Positions 44,652 to 53,993 of a stretch of DNA of 64,000 bases are shown here, one piece after another. The position numbers and the translations under genes were made by a program. This DNA is from JAVBWI01 sp036677445 (GTDB taxonomy: Bacteria; Bacillota; Clostridia; Christensenellales; CAG-138). Numbering within the stretch: position 1 is the first letter of the stretch; each line of letters opens with the position of its first letter. Below the pieces are notes generated by a model. That model saw only the letters and a program-made list of their open reading frames with translations, ran no database searches and was not told where the DNA came from. Location: positions 3,008 through 67,007 of the forward strand of contig JAVBWI010000001.1 in assembly GCA_036677445.1 (NCBI GenBank), in the 5' to 3' direction.

Positions 44652-47078
44652 CTAGTTCGTCGACAGCTTGTCCGCGCCCATCACGTCGTCGTCCAGCATC
44701 ACGAGCACCAGCGTGCTGCCCTTGCCCGCGCGCGCTTCGATGCGCACCTCTTCGGTGTTGAAGCGCGTGACCGCGCCATGGCGCTGACGCACCGCGAAAT
44801 CGAAGGGCTCGCGGACATAGAAGCATGCCGCGATGCGCGTGCCGTTGGAGCCGTTCTTTTTAAAATCGAAAGTCTTGAGTCCCTTGCCGTTTCTTCCCTG
44901 TATTTCGTAATCAAATAGCAGGGTACGCTTGGCGTAGCCGCGGTCGGAAATACAGAGTATCTCCCCCTCGTCCCGCACCTGCAGGGCGGCGCATACGGCG
45001 TCCCCGCTATCCAGCTTAATGCATTTGACGCCCGCGGCGGCGCGCCCCATTTCCGGCACGGTTTCGAGCAGGAAGCGGATGCTCATGCCCTTAAGCGTTA
45101 CCAACAGTAATGTTTCCTCCCGCCCGGGCTCCACGGCCAGCACAGAGTCGCCTTCCTTGAGCGAAATGGCCGCAATGCGCTTGTTGCGGGTCGCGTACTG
45201 GGAGGCGGCGGTACACTTGACATACCCCTGTACGGTCGTGAAATAGAGGCTCCCCTCGTCGTTTTCCTCATATGCTGCGACGATACGCTCGTTCTCCTCA
45301 AACGGCAGTATGGCCGCAAGGTTGTTGGGCCGCGCGTTGGGTTTGGTCTCCGCGAGCGCCTCGACACAGAGCAGCAGGCATGCGCCGCGGTCGGTGAAGA
45401 GCCGCAGGGATTTATCCGTACGGGTATTGAATGTAAAGAGCGGAAGCTCCTCCGCGCCGTTCCCGTTTGCGACGGCGCTCCGCGCGGGCACCCTTCTCGC
45501 GCGCAGGCCGTCGTATATGGTGACGGTGACGTCCTCAATTACCTTAAATACGGCGGCGTCCACCTGAATTTCGGTCTCGGCGGAAATGAGCTGCGTGCGG
45601 CGGGGGGTATTGTATTTCTCCTTGATTTCAAGAAGCTCTTTACGTATGAGCGCCATCAGTTTTTTATCCGAAGCGAGTATGGATTTGAGCCAGTCGATGA
45701 GCGCAAGTATCTCTTTGTATTCCTTCTCGATTGTTAAAAGCTCCAGGTTGGTTAAGCGCTGCAGCCGCAAATCCAGTATGGCCTGCGCCTGAATCTCGGT
45801 CAGATTGAAACGGCTCATCAGGCCCTCGCGCGCGGCCTTGGGCGTTTTGCTCGCGCGGATAAGCGCAATGACGGCGTCGAGATTGTCTATCGCGATCATC
45901 AGCCCTTTTAAGATATGCTCGCGCTTTTCGGCATTTTCCAGCTCGTATTTGGTGCGGCGGGTCACCACCTCCCGCTGGTGGCGGATATAGTGGGCAATCA
46001 GCTCCCGAAGGCCCATCTGCTGCGGCTTGCCCTCTGCGATGGCCACCATGTTGACGCCGAACGTACATTGGAGATCGGAATACTTGAACAGGTATTGCAG
46101 GATTTGCTCGGCGTCGGTATCCTTTTTGAGCTCGATGACCGCGCGCATGCCGGTGCGGTCGCTTTCATCGCGGATATCCGCCACGCCGGAAAACAGCACC
46201 TTCTTTTCCTGCGTGACGGCGAGTATCTTCTCGAGCATCGCCGCCTTGTTGACCTGAAAGGGAAGCTCCGTAACGACGATAAGCGTTTTGCCGTTTTTCT
46301 GCGTTTCGAAATGCGTTTTGGCACGCATCACCAGCCTGCCGCGGCCTGTCTGGTAGGCTTCCCGTATCTCGGCCGAGCGGACGAGATACCCGCCCGTCGG
46401 GAAATCCGGGCAGGGCATATGCTTCATCAGCTCTTCGAGCGACACATCCGGGTTTTCGATCTGCGCGACCACCGCGTCGATGGACTCCCCCAGATTGTGC
46501 GGGGGGATGTTGGTCGCAAGCCCCACCGCAATGCCGGAAGATCCGTTGACGAGAAGGTTGGGGAAGCGTCCGGGCAGCAGCGCGGGCTCCTGCAGGGTAT
46601 CGTCAAAATTGAGCGAAAACTCCACGGTGTCTTTTTCAATATCGCGCAGCAGCTCCATGGCAAGCGGAGTCATGCGCGCCTCGGTATAGCGCATGGCGGC
46701 GGCGGAGTCGCCGTCGACGGAGCCGAAATTACCGTGGCCGTCCACCAGCGGCGCGCGCATGTTGAAGGGCTGCGCCATGCGCACCATGGCCTCGTATACC
46801 GAGGAATCGCCGTGCGGATGGTATTTGCCCAGCGCGTCGCCCACAATGCGGGCGGATTTTCTGTGCGGCTTGTCCGGCATAAGGCCCAGTTCCAGCATGG
46901 TGTAGAGTATGCGGCGCTGCACGGGCTTTAGGCCGTCCTCCACGCGCGGCAGGGCGCGCTCCAATATGACATGTTCGGCATACGGCAGCATGCTGTTGTG
47001 CATCACGTCGTCCATGTTGCGTTCGAGTATGGTTTCACCGCGCGGGGGCAGGGTATTCGCAGCGTCTTTCTTTGCCAT
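44652..47078 (-). CDS. Type IIA DNA topoisomerase subunit A (GyrA/ParC)
   Basis: An 808-residue breakage-reunion subunit. The winged-helix core has RKSARIVGDALGKYHPHGDSS (in part) and the catalytic Tyr in AMRYTEARM. The C-terminal beta-pinwheel has one gyrase-box-like sequence, QGRNGKG, which departs from the canonical QRRGGKG. The segment VDGHGNFGSVDGD and the degenerate box lean towards topoisomerase IV (ParC), but assignment by eye is uncertain. The gene begins in the base after the subunit B stop, so the two are one operon. dnaA and recF, the usual gyrase neighbours, are not here, which also favours topoisomerase IV. Confidence 0.9.
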   Translation of the reverse strand: MAKKDAANTLPPRGETILERNMDDVMHNSMLPYAEHVILERALPRVEDGLKPVQRRILYTMLELGLMPDKPHRKSARIVGDALGKYHPHGDSSVYEAMVRMAQPFNMRAPLVDGHGNFGSVDGDSAAAMRYTEARMTPLAMELLRDIEKDTVEFSLNFDDTLQEPALLPGRFPNLLVNGSSGIAVGLATNIPPHNLGESIDAVVAQIENPDVSLEELMKHMPCPDFPTGGYLVRSAEIREAYQTGRGRLVMRAKTHFETQKNGKTLIVVTELPFQVNKAAMLEKILAVTQEKKVLFSGVADIRDESDRTGMRAVIELKKDTDAEQILQYLFKYSDLQCTFGVNMVAIAEGKPQQMGLRELIAHYIRHQREVVTRRTKYELENAEKREHILKGLMIAIDNLDAVIALIRASKTPKAAREGLMSRFNLTEIQAQAILDLRLQRLTNLELLTIEKEYKEILALIDWLKSILASDKKLMALIRKELLEIKEKYNTPRRTQLISAETEIQVDAAVFKVIEDVTVTIYDGLRARRVPARSAVANGNGAEELPLFTFNTRTDKSLRLFTDRGACLLLCVEALAETKPNARPNNLAAILPFEENERIVAAYEENDEGSLYFTTVQGYVKCTAASQYATRNKRIAAISLKEGDSVLAVEPGREETLLLVTLKGMSIRFLLETVPEMGRAAAGVKCIKLDSGDAVCAALQVRDEGEILCISDRGYAKRTLLFDYEIQGRNGKGLKTFDFKKNGSNGTRIAACFYVREPFDFAVRQRHGAVTRFNTEEVRIEARAGKGSTLVLVMLDDDVMGADKLSTN

Positions 47079-49052
47079 TTACCTTGCCTCCCCTTCTGAC
47101 TTCTGTACGGCAGCATAACCGCGTTCCAGAAACGCGTCATGCTTGTTGAAGTTCGCATACTCGCTCAGGTATTCCTTGCGGGACTGCACCTTGTCGCCCA
47201 TCAAAACGGTCACGATGTGCTCGACGTCCGCGGCGTCCTCGATGCCGACGCGGATCAACGAGCGGTTCTCCGGGTTCATGGTGGTTTCCCAAAGCTGCTC
47301 GGGGTTCATTTCGCCCAAACCCTTGTAGCGCTGCACAAGGTAGCCGCGGCCCAGCTCCTTCGCGGCCTCCGCCAGCTCCTTTTCATCGTAGGCGTAGATC
47401 ACGCGCTCACCCTTGTGCACCTTATACAGCGGCGGCAGGCCGATGTATACGTGCCCTTCCATGATGAGCGGCTTCATATAGCGGTAAAAGAATGTAAGCA
47501 GTATCGCGCGGATGTGCGCGCCGTCCTGGTCGGCGTCGGAAAGTATGATGATCTTGTCGTATTTTCGCTGCGAAATATCGAAATCCTCGCCGATACCTGT
47601 GCCGATGGCAGTGATGATGGAGCGGAATTCTTCGTTTGCGAGCACCTGGTCGAAGCGCTTTTTTTCCACGTTGAGCGGCTTGCCCCTAAGCGGCAGTATC
47701 GCCTGAAAGCTGCGGTCGCGGCCCTGCTTGGCCGAGCCGCCCGCGGAATCGCCCTCTACAATAAATATCTCGTTCCTTTGCGCATTGCGGCCGGTGCAGC
47801 TAGAAAGCTTCCCGACCAGCGGCGCGTTTTCCAGCTTGTTCTTTTCGCGCGCCATGGTCTTTGCCTTGCGGGCCGTCTCGCGCACTTTGGCGGCTTTCAT
47901 CGCTTTATCGGCAATGCCGGCGGCGATTTCCGCGTTCTTTAAATCCTCAAGAAAGGGGATTAACTGTTCGGCCACCACATATTCGACGGCGGGGCGCGCC
48001 TCGGTGTTGCCAAGGCGGGTCTTTGTCTGGCCCTCGAACTGTATGGTCTTCATTTTGAGCGAGAGCACGGCGGTCAGACCCTCCCGGAAATCCTCGCCGG
48101 AAAGGGACGCATCCTTTTCCTTGAGCACGCCTGTACGGCGGCAATGGTCGTTCATGATCTTGGTCAGCGCCGCCTTGAAGCCCGTCTCATGCGTACCGCC
48201 TTCGGTGGTCGGGATATTGTTGACATAGCTGAATATGCTTTCTGCGTAACCGTCGTTGTGCTGCATGGCAACTTCCACCACGATGCCGTCCTTCTCCCCC
48301 CTGAAATGGATGGGCGCGGGGTACAGCGCGGTCTTGTCCTCATTCAAAAAAGAAACAAAATCCGAAAGGCCGCCTTCAAAGTGATATTCCAGTTCGCGCT
48401 TTTGCCTGCGCTCGTCAAGTAGCCGCATGCATACGCCGCGGTTAAGGTAAGCAAGCTCGCGCAATCTGCGGGCGATTACGTCAAAGTTCATTTCGATGGT
48501 TTCAAACACGCGGGAATCCGGCAGAAAGCGCACCACCGTGCCCTGCCTGCGCGTGCGCCCGGTTTCTGTGAGCGGCCCTTTGGGGTGGCCGGACAGTATT
48601 TTGCCGTTTTTATCCTGTATGCTTTCAAACTCCTGCACATAGGCGCGGCCCTGCGTATAGACCTCCGCGCGAAGCCAGGCTGATAGCGCGTTGACCACGC
48701 TTGCGCCCACGCCGTGCAAGCCGCCGGAATAACCGTAGGAATCGTTGCCGAACTTACCGCCCGCATGCAGCTGGGTAAACACCAGCTCTACGCCGGAAAC
48801 GCCGTATTTTTCGTGAATGCCTATGGGAATGCCGCGCCCGTCGTCCGAAACCGTAACGGATCCGTCGCGGTGGAGCGTGACCTCCACGGTACCGGCAAAC
48901 CCGTTTGCCGCCTCGTCTATGGCGTTATCCACGATCTCCCAGAGCATATGATGCAGGCCGCGCGCGCCCGTGGAACCGATATACATTCCTGGGCGCATGC
49001 GCACGGCGTCCAACCCTTCCATGACCTGAATGCTGGATACGTTATAGTCCAT
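47079..49052 (-). CDS. Type IIA DNA topoisomerase subunit B (GyrB/ParE)
   Basis: A 657-residue ATPase subunit. The GHKL domain shows EIVDNAIDEA and DDGRGIPIG; the transducer and TOPRIM parts show EGDSAGGSAKQGRDR and SDADQDGAHIR. A C-terminal QRYKGLGEMNPEQLWETT (in part) closes it. IGLPPLYKV resembles the ParE form more than the GyrB form (IAQPPLYK). It is directly followed by subunit A with the stop and start adjacent. The start ATG at 49052 has AGAGG upstream. Acts in chromosome decatenation or supercoil control. Confidence 0.92.
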   Translation of the reverse strand: MDYNVSSIQVMEGLDAVRMRPGMYIGSTGARGLHHMLWEIVDNAIDEAANGFAGTVEVTLHRDGSVTVSDDGRGIPIGIHEKYGVSGVELVFTQLHAGGKFGNDSYGYSGGLHGVGASVVNALSAWLRAEVYTQGRAYVQEFESIQDKNGKILSGHPKGPLTETGRTRRQGTVVRFLPDSRVFETIEMNFDVIARRLRELAYLNRGVCMRLLDERRQKRELEYHFEGGLSDFVSFLNEDKTALYPAPIHFRGEKDGIVVEVAMQHNDGYAESIFSYVNNIPTTEGGTHETGFKAALTKIMNDHCRRTGVLKEKDASLSGEDFREGLTAVLSLKMKTIQFEGQTKTRLGNTEARPAVEYVVAEQLIPFLEDLKNAEIAAGIADKAMKAAKVRETARKAKTMAREKNKLENAPLVGKLSSCTGRNAQRNEIFIVEGDSAGGSAKQGRDRSFQAILPLRGKPLNVEKKRFDQVLANEEFRSIITAIGTGIGEDFDISQRKYDKIIILSDADQDGAHIRAILLTFFYRYMKPLIMEGHVYIGLPPLYKVHKGERVIYAYDEKELAEAAKELGRGYLVQRYKGLGEMNPEQLWETTMNPENRSLIRVGIEDAADVEHIVTVLMGDKVQSRKEYLSEYANFNKHDAFLERGYAAVQKSEGEAR

Positions 49053-49085
49053 TTCTTACCTCTGACGTTAATGTATCATTCATAT

Positions 49086-49997
49086 TCATTCTACATTATT
49101 CATTACCGCAGGCGCAGCCGCGTCTGCGACCGCGGATGCGGCTGCAGCTGCGTCGGCAGCTTTTTGCTTCTCTCCCCACACGCACCAGATCGTGACCGTT
49201 ATAAGCACCAGCACGCCGCCGATGAGCGCGAAAACGCTCGGCCGCTCGCCCATAACGAGAAACACCCAAACGGGGTTCAATAACGGCTCCACCACGGATA
49301 TGATGGAACAAGTCAACGGCGGGCAATGCTTCGCCGCCAAATTAAACAATATCGTAGGGACGCCCAACTGTACGAGGCCCAGCACCAATACAAACAGGAG
49401 TATTGTCTGGTTTACCGGCGTATCGTACACGAACGCGAGCGGCAAGCCGATGCAGGTCATCATTAGCTGCGCGAGCAGCAGGCCGCTCAGGCGGGTCTCT
49501 TCGTCCACATTGCCCGAGAGCATGAACATCGCGCTGTAAAACACGCCGGAGGCAAGCGCGAGCAGGTTCCCAAGCAGCGTTCCCTCGCCCATCTGATCGA
49601 AAAAGAACAGCGCTATGCCCGCAATGGTCAGCGCAACCGCTATCGCATCGCCGCGGCGTATGCGCTGCTTAAACAGCAATGCGGAAAACAGCAGCACATA
49701 AACAGGCGCGGTATATTGCAGCACAATCGCGTTCGCGGCGGTGGTCAGCTTGATCGCCGGGAGGTAACACACCCCTACCGCGACCGCCGCAACGCCCAGG
49801 AAAAAGACTCTGCGGTTAAACCGCGGCCTAAGGCCCCGTACACGCATATAGACCAATACCACAGCAGCGGTCAAAAGGCTCCGCGCCGCCCCAATCACCA
49901 GCGCATTCCAGGGGATGAGCTTAATGAGTACGCCCGAAAGGCTCCAAAACACACCGCAAAAAAACATTTGCAGCATTGCGCGGCGTTCTTTGCTCAT
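49086..49997 (-). CDS. EamA-family (DMT) transporter, copy 1 of tandem pair
   Basis: A 303-residue membrane protein with ten hydrophobic segments in two EamA repeats. It opens RRAMLQMFFCGVFWSLSG and has the end-of-repeat motif VVEPLLNPVWVFLVMGERPS (both in part). DMT proteins export amino acids, metabolites or drugs. An Ala-rich tail of about 25 residues ends it. The start overlaps the stop of the paralogue upstream (ATGA), so both come from one message. The 88-base-equivalent gap to the topoisomerase gene is small, but a functional link is not implied. Confidence 0.9.
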   Translation of the reverse strand: MSKERRAMLQMFFCGVFWSLSGVLIKLIPWNALVIGAARSLLTAAVVLVYMRVRGLRPRFNRRVFFLGVAAVAVGVCYLPAIKLTTAANAIVLQYTAPVYVLLFSALLFKQRIRRGDAIAVALTIAGIALFFFDQMGEGTLLGNLLALASGVFYSAMFMLSGNVDEETRLSGLLLAQLMMTCIGLPLAFVYDTPVNQTILLFVLVLGLVQLGVPTILFNLAAKHCPPLTCSIISVVEPLLNPVWVFLVMGERPSVFALIGGVLVLITVTIWCVWGEKQKAADAAAAASAVADAAAPAVMNNVE

Positions 49998-50881
49998 TTT
50001 TCCATAACTCCCGCCACACAGGCACCCTGAATGATCTCTTTTTGCTTGACGCGCTCACCCCACACGCACCAGGCCGTGACGGTAAATAGCACCACTACCC
50101 CGCCGACAAGCGCCCAATAGCTTGGCCGCTCGCCCATAAAAAGGAACACCCAAACGGGGTTTAGCAGCGGCTCCACCACGGAAATAATGGAACACATCAA
50201 AGGCGTACAATGCTTCACCGCCTTGCTGTAGAGGATATACGGAATGCCCAGCTGCACTACGCCAAGGAGCAGGATGCAGATAACAGCCGTAGCGGTGACG
50301 GTCGTTTCATACACAAACGCGAGCGGGACACCGACGACGGCCGTCATAATCTGGCCAAGAAACAGGCCGCTCATGCGTGTTTCCTCCGTAACGCCGCCGC
50401 TGAAAAAGAACATCAGCCCGAAAAATACGCCGGCCAGGAGCGCCAAGACATTTCCCAGAACCGAGCCCGCTTTGAACTGATCCAGGAAAAACAGCGCGAT
50501 ACCCGCCATGGTCAGCGTCAGCGCGATGATATCCCCCCGCCGAACCCTGGCGTGCAGGAACAACGCCGAAAACACCAGCACGTAAATGGGCGCCGTATAT
50601 TGGAGCACGATGGCGTTGGCCGCCGTTGTTAGCTTGTTCGCAAAAAGGAACAACGCGAACACCAGAAACGTCACCGCGCCGATTATTAGCGTGCGTTTAT
50701 TCAGGAGTATGCGCATGTTGCTCCTGCGCATATACGCGAACATCACCAACGCCGTAATCGTGCTTCTGGCCCCGGCAATCACAAGAGCGTTCCAGGGCAC
50801 AAGTTTGATGAGTATCCCGCCGAAACTCCATAAAATGCCACACAGCAGCATCTGCAGCATGGCTCGCCGATGAAGACCCAT
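49994..50881 (-). CDS. EamA-family (DMT) transporter, copy 2 of tandem pair
   Basis: A 295-residue paralogue of the next gene, with near-matching blocks (RRAMLQMLLCGILWSFGG; LIKLVPWNALVI; VVEPLLNPVWVFLFMGERPS, in part), so the pair arose by tandem duplication. It has ten predicted helices. DMT transporters often work as homo- or heterodimers, and translational coupling would favour a heterodimer; that is inference. GGGAG lies before the ATG at 50881. Substrate unknown. Confidence 0.9.
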   Translation of the reverse strand: MGLHRRAMLQMLLCGILWSFGGILIKLVPWNALVIAGARSTITALVMFAYMRRSNMRILLNKRTLIIGAVTFLVFALFLFANKLTTAANAIVLQYTAPIYVLVFSALFLHARVRRGDIIALTLTMAGIALFFLDQFKAGSVLGNVLALLAGVFFGLMFFFSGGVTEETRMSGLFLGQIMTAVVGVPLAFVYETTVTATAVICILLLGVVQLGIPYILYSKAVKHCTPLMCSIISVVEPLLNPVWVFLFMGERPSYWALVGGVVVLFTVTAWCVWGERVKQKEIIQGACVAGVMEK

Positions 50882-51044
50882 TTTTATTTAGCTCCCGTAT
50901 CCTATAAACTATATCGTAACTCCGCCCCTCGCGGAACAGTGTTAACGCCTGTCCATTTTGGAGCGGAGCCTTTTTTTACAAAAAGAATCCCGCCGTTACT
51001 CAGGCAAAAACCCTCAGTCTCGGAATGAAGCCCTATCCAAACAG

Positions 51045-51262
51045 AGCTTTCAATCCGTCATTTTGCAGGCGATTGGTTGTGAGGCCATGGCCGCACATCA
51101 TTCCTTGCAGAATACCCGAATGTGCCATTCGGGTGCCTGTGCGGTGCAAAATGACACCTTGCCGCGTAAGTTGACGCGACAGTTTTCCTGCGTAAGCAGG
51201 AAACCGAGCGGCAACTTGTGCGGTAAACCTCGCCAAAATGCCATTTGGCACTTTGGCGACAA
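51045..51262 (-). repeat. Structured intergenic element, family B copy 2, enlarged cap
   Basis: Same order as copy 1: TCGCCAAA..TTTGGCGA hairpin (51230-51260), the AAGTTG arm with CCTGCG..GCAGG, and the GTCATTTTGCA (51057-51067) / TGCAAAATGAC (51145-51155) stem. Its loop holds an extra 50-odd bases with a nested CCCGAATG-TGC-CATTCGGG hairpin. It follows the ygeW-like gene by 90 bases and is in sense with it. The rest of the 50882-51351 gap shows nothing else clear. Confidence 0.8.
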
Positions 51263-51351
51263 ATGAGGGGCTGACCTGATGGCAGCCCCCGGTTCGTTCT
51301 TATTCTACTGGTTTTTGGCACGGATTGCAATGCCGTCTCTTGTCGAGGCGA

Positions 51352-52554
51352 TTATTCGGCCGCGCCTTCCCAGCGCTTTTTCGCGTTCTGTTCGAGCTGT
51401 TTGAGCGCTTCCTGCGGGTTCCTGACCTTTGCGAGGAATATCATGGCGGCGATAATGTAAGGCTTGAAGGATGCTTCCTTGTACAGCGGATCGCGGTAGC
51501 GGTCGAATACGGAGGCCGCAACCTCGCCCTGCTTGCAGCTCACACCGGTGATATCGGCGGGCAGGCAATGCATGTACAGCGCCTTGCCGTCCTTTGTAAG
51601 CTTCATCAGTTCCTCTGTGCACTCCCAATCCTGGTGCTGCGCGTTTTGCGAGAGCAGTTCTTTTTCCAGCGCCTTGATTCCGTCGAAATCGCCGTTGCCG
51701 TAGAGCTCCGTGCGCTTCTCCATCGCCTTGAAGGGCGCCCAGCTCTTGGGGTAAACAACGTCCGCGCCGCGGAATGCGTCCGCCATGGAGTTTGTAACCT
51801 CAAATTTTCCGCCAAACTGTTCGGCGTTCTTCTTTGCGACCTCCACGACCTCTTCCATGACCTCGTATCCTTCGGGGTGCGCGAGCGTCACATCCATACC
51901 CATGCGGGTCATCAGGCCGATGATGCCCTGCGGTACGGAAAGAGGCTTGCCATAGGAAGGGGAATACGCCCAGGTCATGGCGATCTTCTTGCCCTTGAGG
52001 TTTTCCACGCCGCCGAACTCATGGATCAAATGCAGCATATCCGCCATGGACTGCGTGGGATGGTCGATATCGCACTGGAGGTTGACGAGCGTGGGCTTTT
52101 GTTCCAGCACGCCCGCCTTGTGGCCTTCGGTCACGGCGTCCACCACATTGTGCATGTAGGTGTTGCCCTTGCCGATGTACATATCGTCGCGGATACCGAT
52201 GACGTCCGCCATGAAGGAGATCATGTTGGCCGTCTCGCGCACGGTCTCGCCATGGGCGACCTGGCTCTTGCCCTCGTCAAGATCCTGCACCTCAAGGCCC
52301 AGCAGATTGCAGGCCGAGGCAAAGGAGAAGCGGGTGCGGGTGGAATTATCGCGGAACAGGGAGATTCCCAGGCCGCTGTCGAATATCTTGGTGGAAACGT
52401 TGTTCTCGCGCAGGTGGCGCAGGGCGTCGGCGACGGTAAACACCGCTTCCAGCTCCTCGCGGGATTTTTCCCAGGTCAGGAAGAAGTCACCGTCGTACAT
52501 GCCGTCGAATTTCAACTGATCCAACTTATCGGTATACTGTTTGACGTTGCTCAT
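51352..52554 (-). CDS. ygeW: Knotted carbamoyltransferase (YgeW family)
   Basis: A 400-residue transcarbamylase of the YgeW group. The carbamoyl-phosphate motif is STRTR (71-75), the second is HPTQSMADMLH, and the amino-acid side loop shows MHCLPADITG. YgeW proteins have a knotted fold and an unestablished substrate, distinct from ornithine; in Escherichia coli the gene lies in the selenate/purine-linked yge cluster. The ATG at 52554 follows GGAGG; an in-frame upstream start reaches into hairpins. It follows a ygeY-like gene and a YheO-type regulator gene. Confidence 0.93.
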   Translation of the reverse strand: MSNVKQYTDKLDQLKFDGMYDGDFFLTWEKSREELEAVFTVADALRHLRENNVSTKIFDSGLGISLFRDNSTRTRFSFASACNLLGLEVQDLDEGKSQVAHGETVRETANMISFMADVIGIRDDMYIGKGNTYMHNVVDAVTEGHKAGVLEQKPTLVNLQCDIDHPTQSMADMLHLIHEFGGVENLKGKKIAMTWAYSPSYGKPLSVPQGIIGLMTRMGMDVTLAHPEGYEVMEEVVEVAKKNAEQFGGKFEVTNSMADAFRGADVVYPKSWAPFKAMEKRTELYGNGDFDGIKALEKELLSQNAQHQDWECTEELMKLTKDGKALYMHCLPADITGVSCKQGEVAASVFDRYRDPLYKEASFKPYIIAAMIFLAKVRNPQEALKQLEQNAKKRWEGAAE

Positions 52555-52635
52555 AAGTAGCGTCCTCCATAAAATGTGCTGTATTAGTAGGGGTTTGCAA
52601 AGGGACGTGTCCCCTGCCGTTCCATTTAGGGTTCT

Positions 52636-52681
52636 CAGGGGCGTTACGCCCCTGGGCGGGGTTTGGGGCAGAGCCCCAAAC
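52636..52681 (-). promoter_or_regulatory. Paired hairpins between ygeY and ygeW
   Basis: CAGGGGC..GCCCCTG (52636-52654) and GTTTGGGGC-AGA-GCCCCAAAC (52661-52681), without T runs. They may be stabilising or processing stems within the operon message. Confidence 0.5.
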
Positions 52682-52690
52682 GTACTAATT

Positions 52691-53884
52691 TCATTTCTTG
52701 TACAGGCTGGGCATGGCGGCGTAGATCGCGGCGCACTTGACAAGATCCGCCTTCCATGTCTTTTCGTTGGGGGCGTGCGCTTCTTCCTCGCGGCCCGGCC
52801 CCAGGCCGATGCAGGGAATGCCGAAGCGGCCCATTATGGATACGCCGTTGGTGGAGAATGTCCATTTATCTACCTTGGGCGTGCCGTACATGCCGGTGAA
52901 GCTTTCGACCATGGCGCGGCAGGCGGGATGCTCTTCGGGTATGACCCAGGTGGGGAAATAGCAGTCGGTGGGGTAGACCAGCCCCGTCCAGGAGGCGCTG
53001 TCATACTTGTACATCGTGACCTCGGCGCCGTATTTCTGCACGGAGGGCAGCGCGCGGATCTCCTCCAAAGCGGAGAGATATGACTCGCCGTCGGTCAGGC
53101 GGCGGTCAACGGAGATGGCACACATATCCGCCACCGCGCAGCGCGAGGGACTGTTGTAGAATATCTGCGAAATGGCCAGCGTGCCCTTGCCCAGGAAGGG
53201 GTCGTAGTGCAGCCTGTCGTTTAACGCTTTGACTTCGTTGATGATTTCCGCCATTTTATAAATGGCGTTCTCGCCGCGCTCGGGCGCGGAGCCGTGGCAG
53301 GAAACGCCCTTGACTTCCACGCGGATTTCCATACGGCCGCGGTGGCCACGGTAGATATTGCCGTTGGTGGGCTCGGTGATGACTACGAACTCGGGCTTGA
53401 TTTTGCTTTCGTTGATGATATATTGCCAGCACAGGCCGTCGCAGTCTTCTTCCTGCACGGTACCGGTGACGAGTATGGTCTTATCGGCCGGGATCAGATC
53501 AAGATCCTTCATGATCTTCGCGCCGTATACGGCGGAGACAATGCCGCCAAGCTGATCGGAAGTGCCGCGGCCGCCGATGCATTCGTCGTCCTCATAGCCT
53601 TCATAGGGGTCAAATTTCCAGTTTCCCAGCTCGCCCAGGCCAACGGTATCGATATGCGCGTCATAGGCGATGATGGCGGAGCCTTTGCCCATAAAGCCCA
53701 ACACGTTGCCCATTGGGTCGATCTCAACCTTATCAAAGCCCAGTTGTTCCATCTCGGCAGCGATGCGGCGGATAACGCCTTCCTCCGTACAGCTTTCACC
53801 GGGGATTTTTACGAGGTCGCGCAGGAACTTGGTCATTTGGGGCAGATAGTTTTCGGAGGCTTGACGAACGGCAGAGAATTCCAT
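52691..53884 (-). CDS. ygeY: M20-family hydrolase, YgeY type
   Basis: A 397-residue dinuclear metallohydrolase of the YgeY group (putative selenium-metabolism hydrolase). Metal-ligand segments are AYDAHIDTVG, GRGTSDQLGG, and VQEEDCDGL with the catalytic Glu pair; a late GLGPGREEEAHAPNE holds the last ligand. ygeY is typically beside ygeW, ygeX and a hydantoinase-like gene; here only ygeW follows. AAAGGAAGG lies before the ATG. Likely cleaves an amide of a carbamoylated or N-substituted amino acid feeding or fed by YgeW; unproven. Confidence 0.9.
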   Translation of the reverse strand: MEFSAVRQASENYLPQMTKFLRDLVKIPGESCTEEGVIRRIAAEMEQLGFDKVEIDPMGNVLGFMGKGSAIIAYDAHIDTVGLGELGNWKFDPYEGYEDDECIGGRGTSDQLGGIVSAVYGAKIMKDLDLIPADKTILVTGTVQEEDCDGLCWQYIINESKIKPEFVVITEPTNGNIYRGHRGRMEIRVEVKGVSCHGSAPERGENAIYKMAEIINEVKALNDRLHYDPFLGKGTLAISQIFYNSPSRCAVADMCAISVDRRLTDGESYLSALEEIRALPSVQKYGAEVTMYKYDSASWTGLVYPTDCYFPTWVIPEEHPACRAMVESFTGMYGTPKVDKWTFSTNGVSIMGRFGIPCIGLGPGREEEAHAPNEKTWKADLVKCAAIYAAMPSLYKK

Positions 53885-53993
53885 TGATTGATCCTTCCTT
53901 TCTGATGTCGCCCTACTTCTCTTTTAGGCACTGTGGTCTTAAGTTCTATACTGTGCATTTCATGGGATAATATCAGTCGAACAAGGGCAGTGC

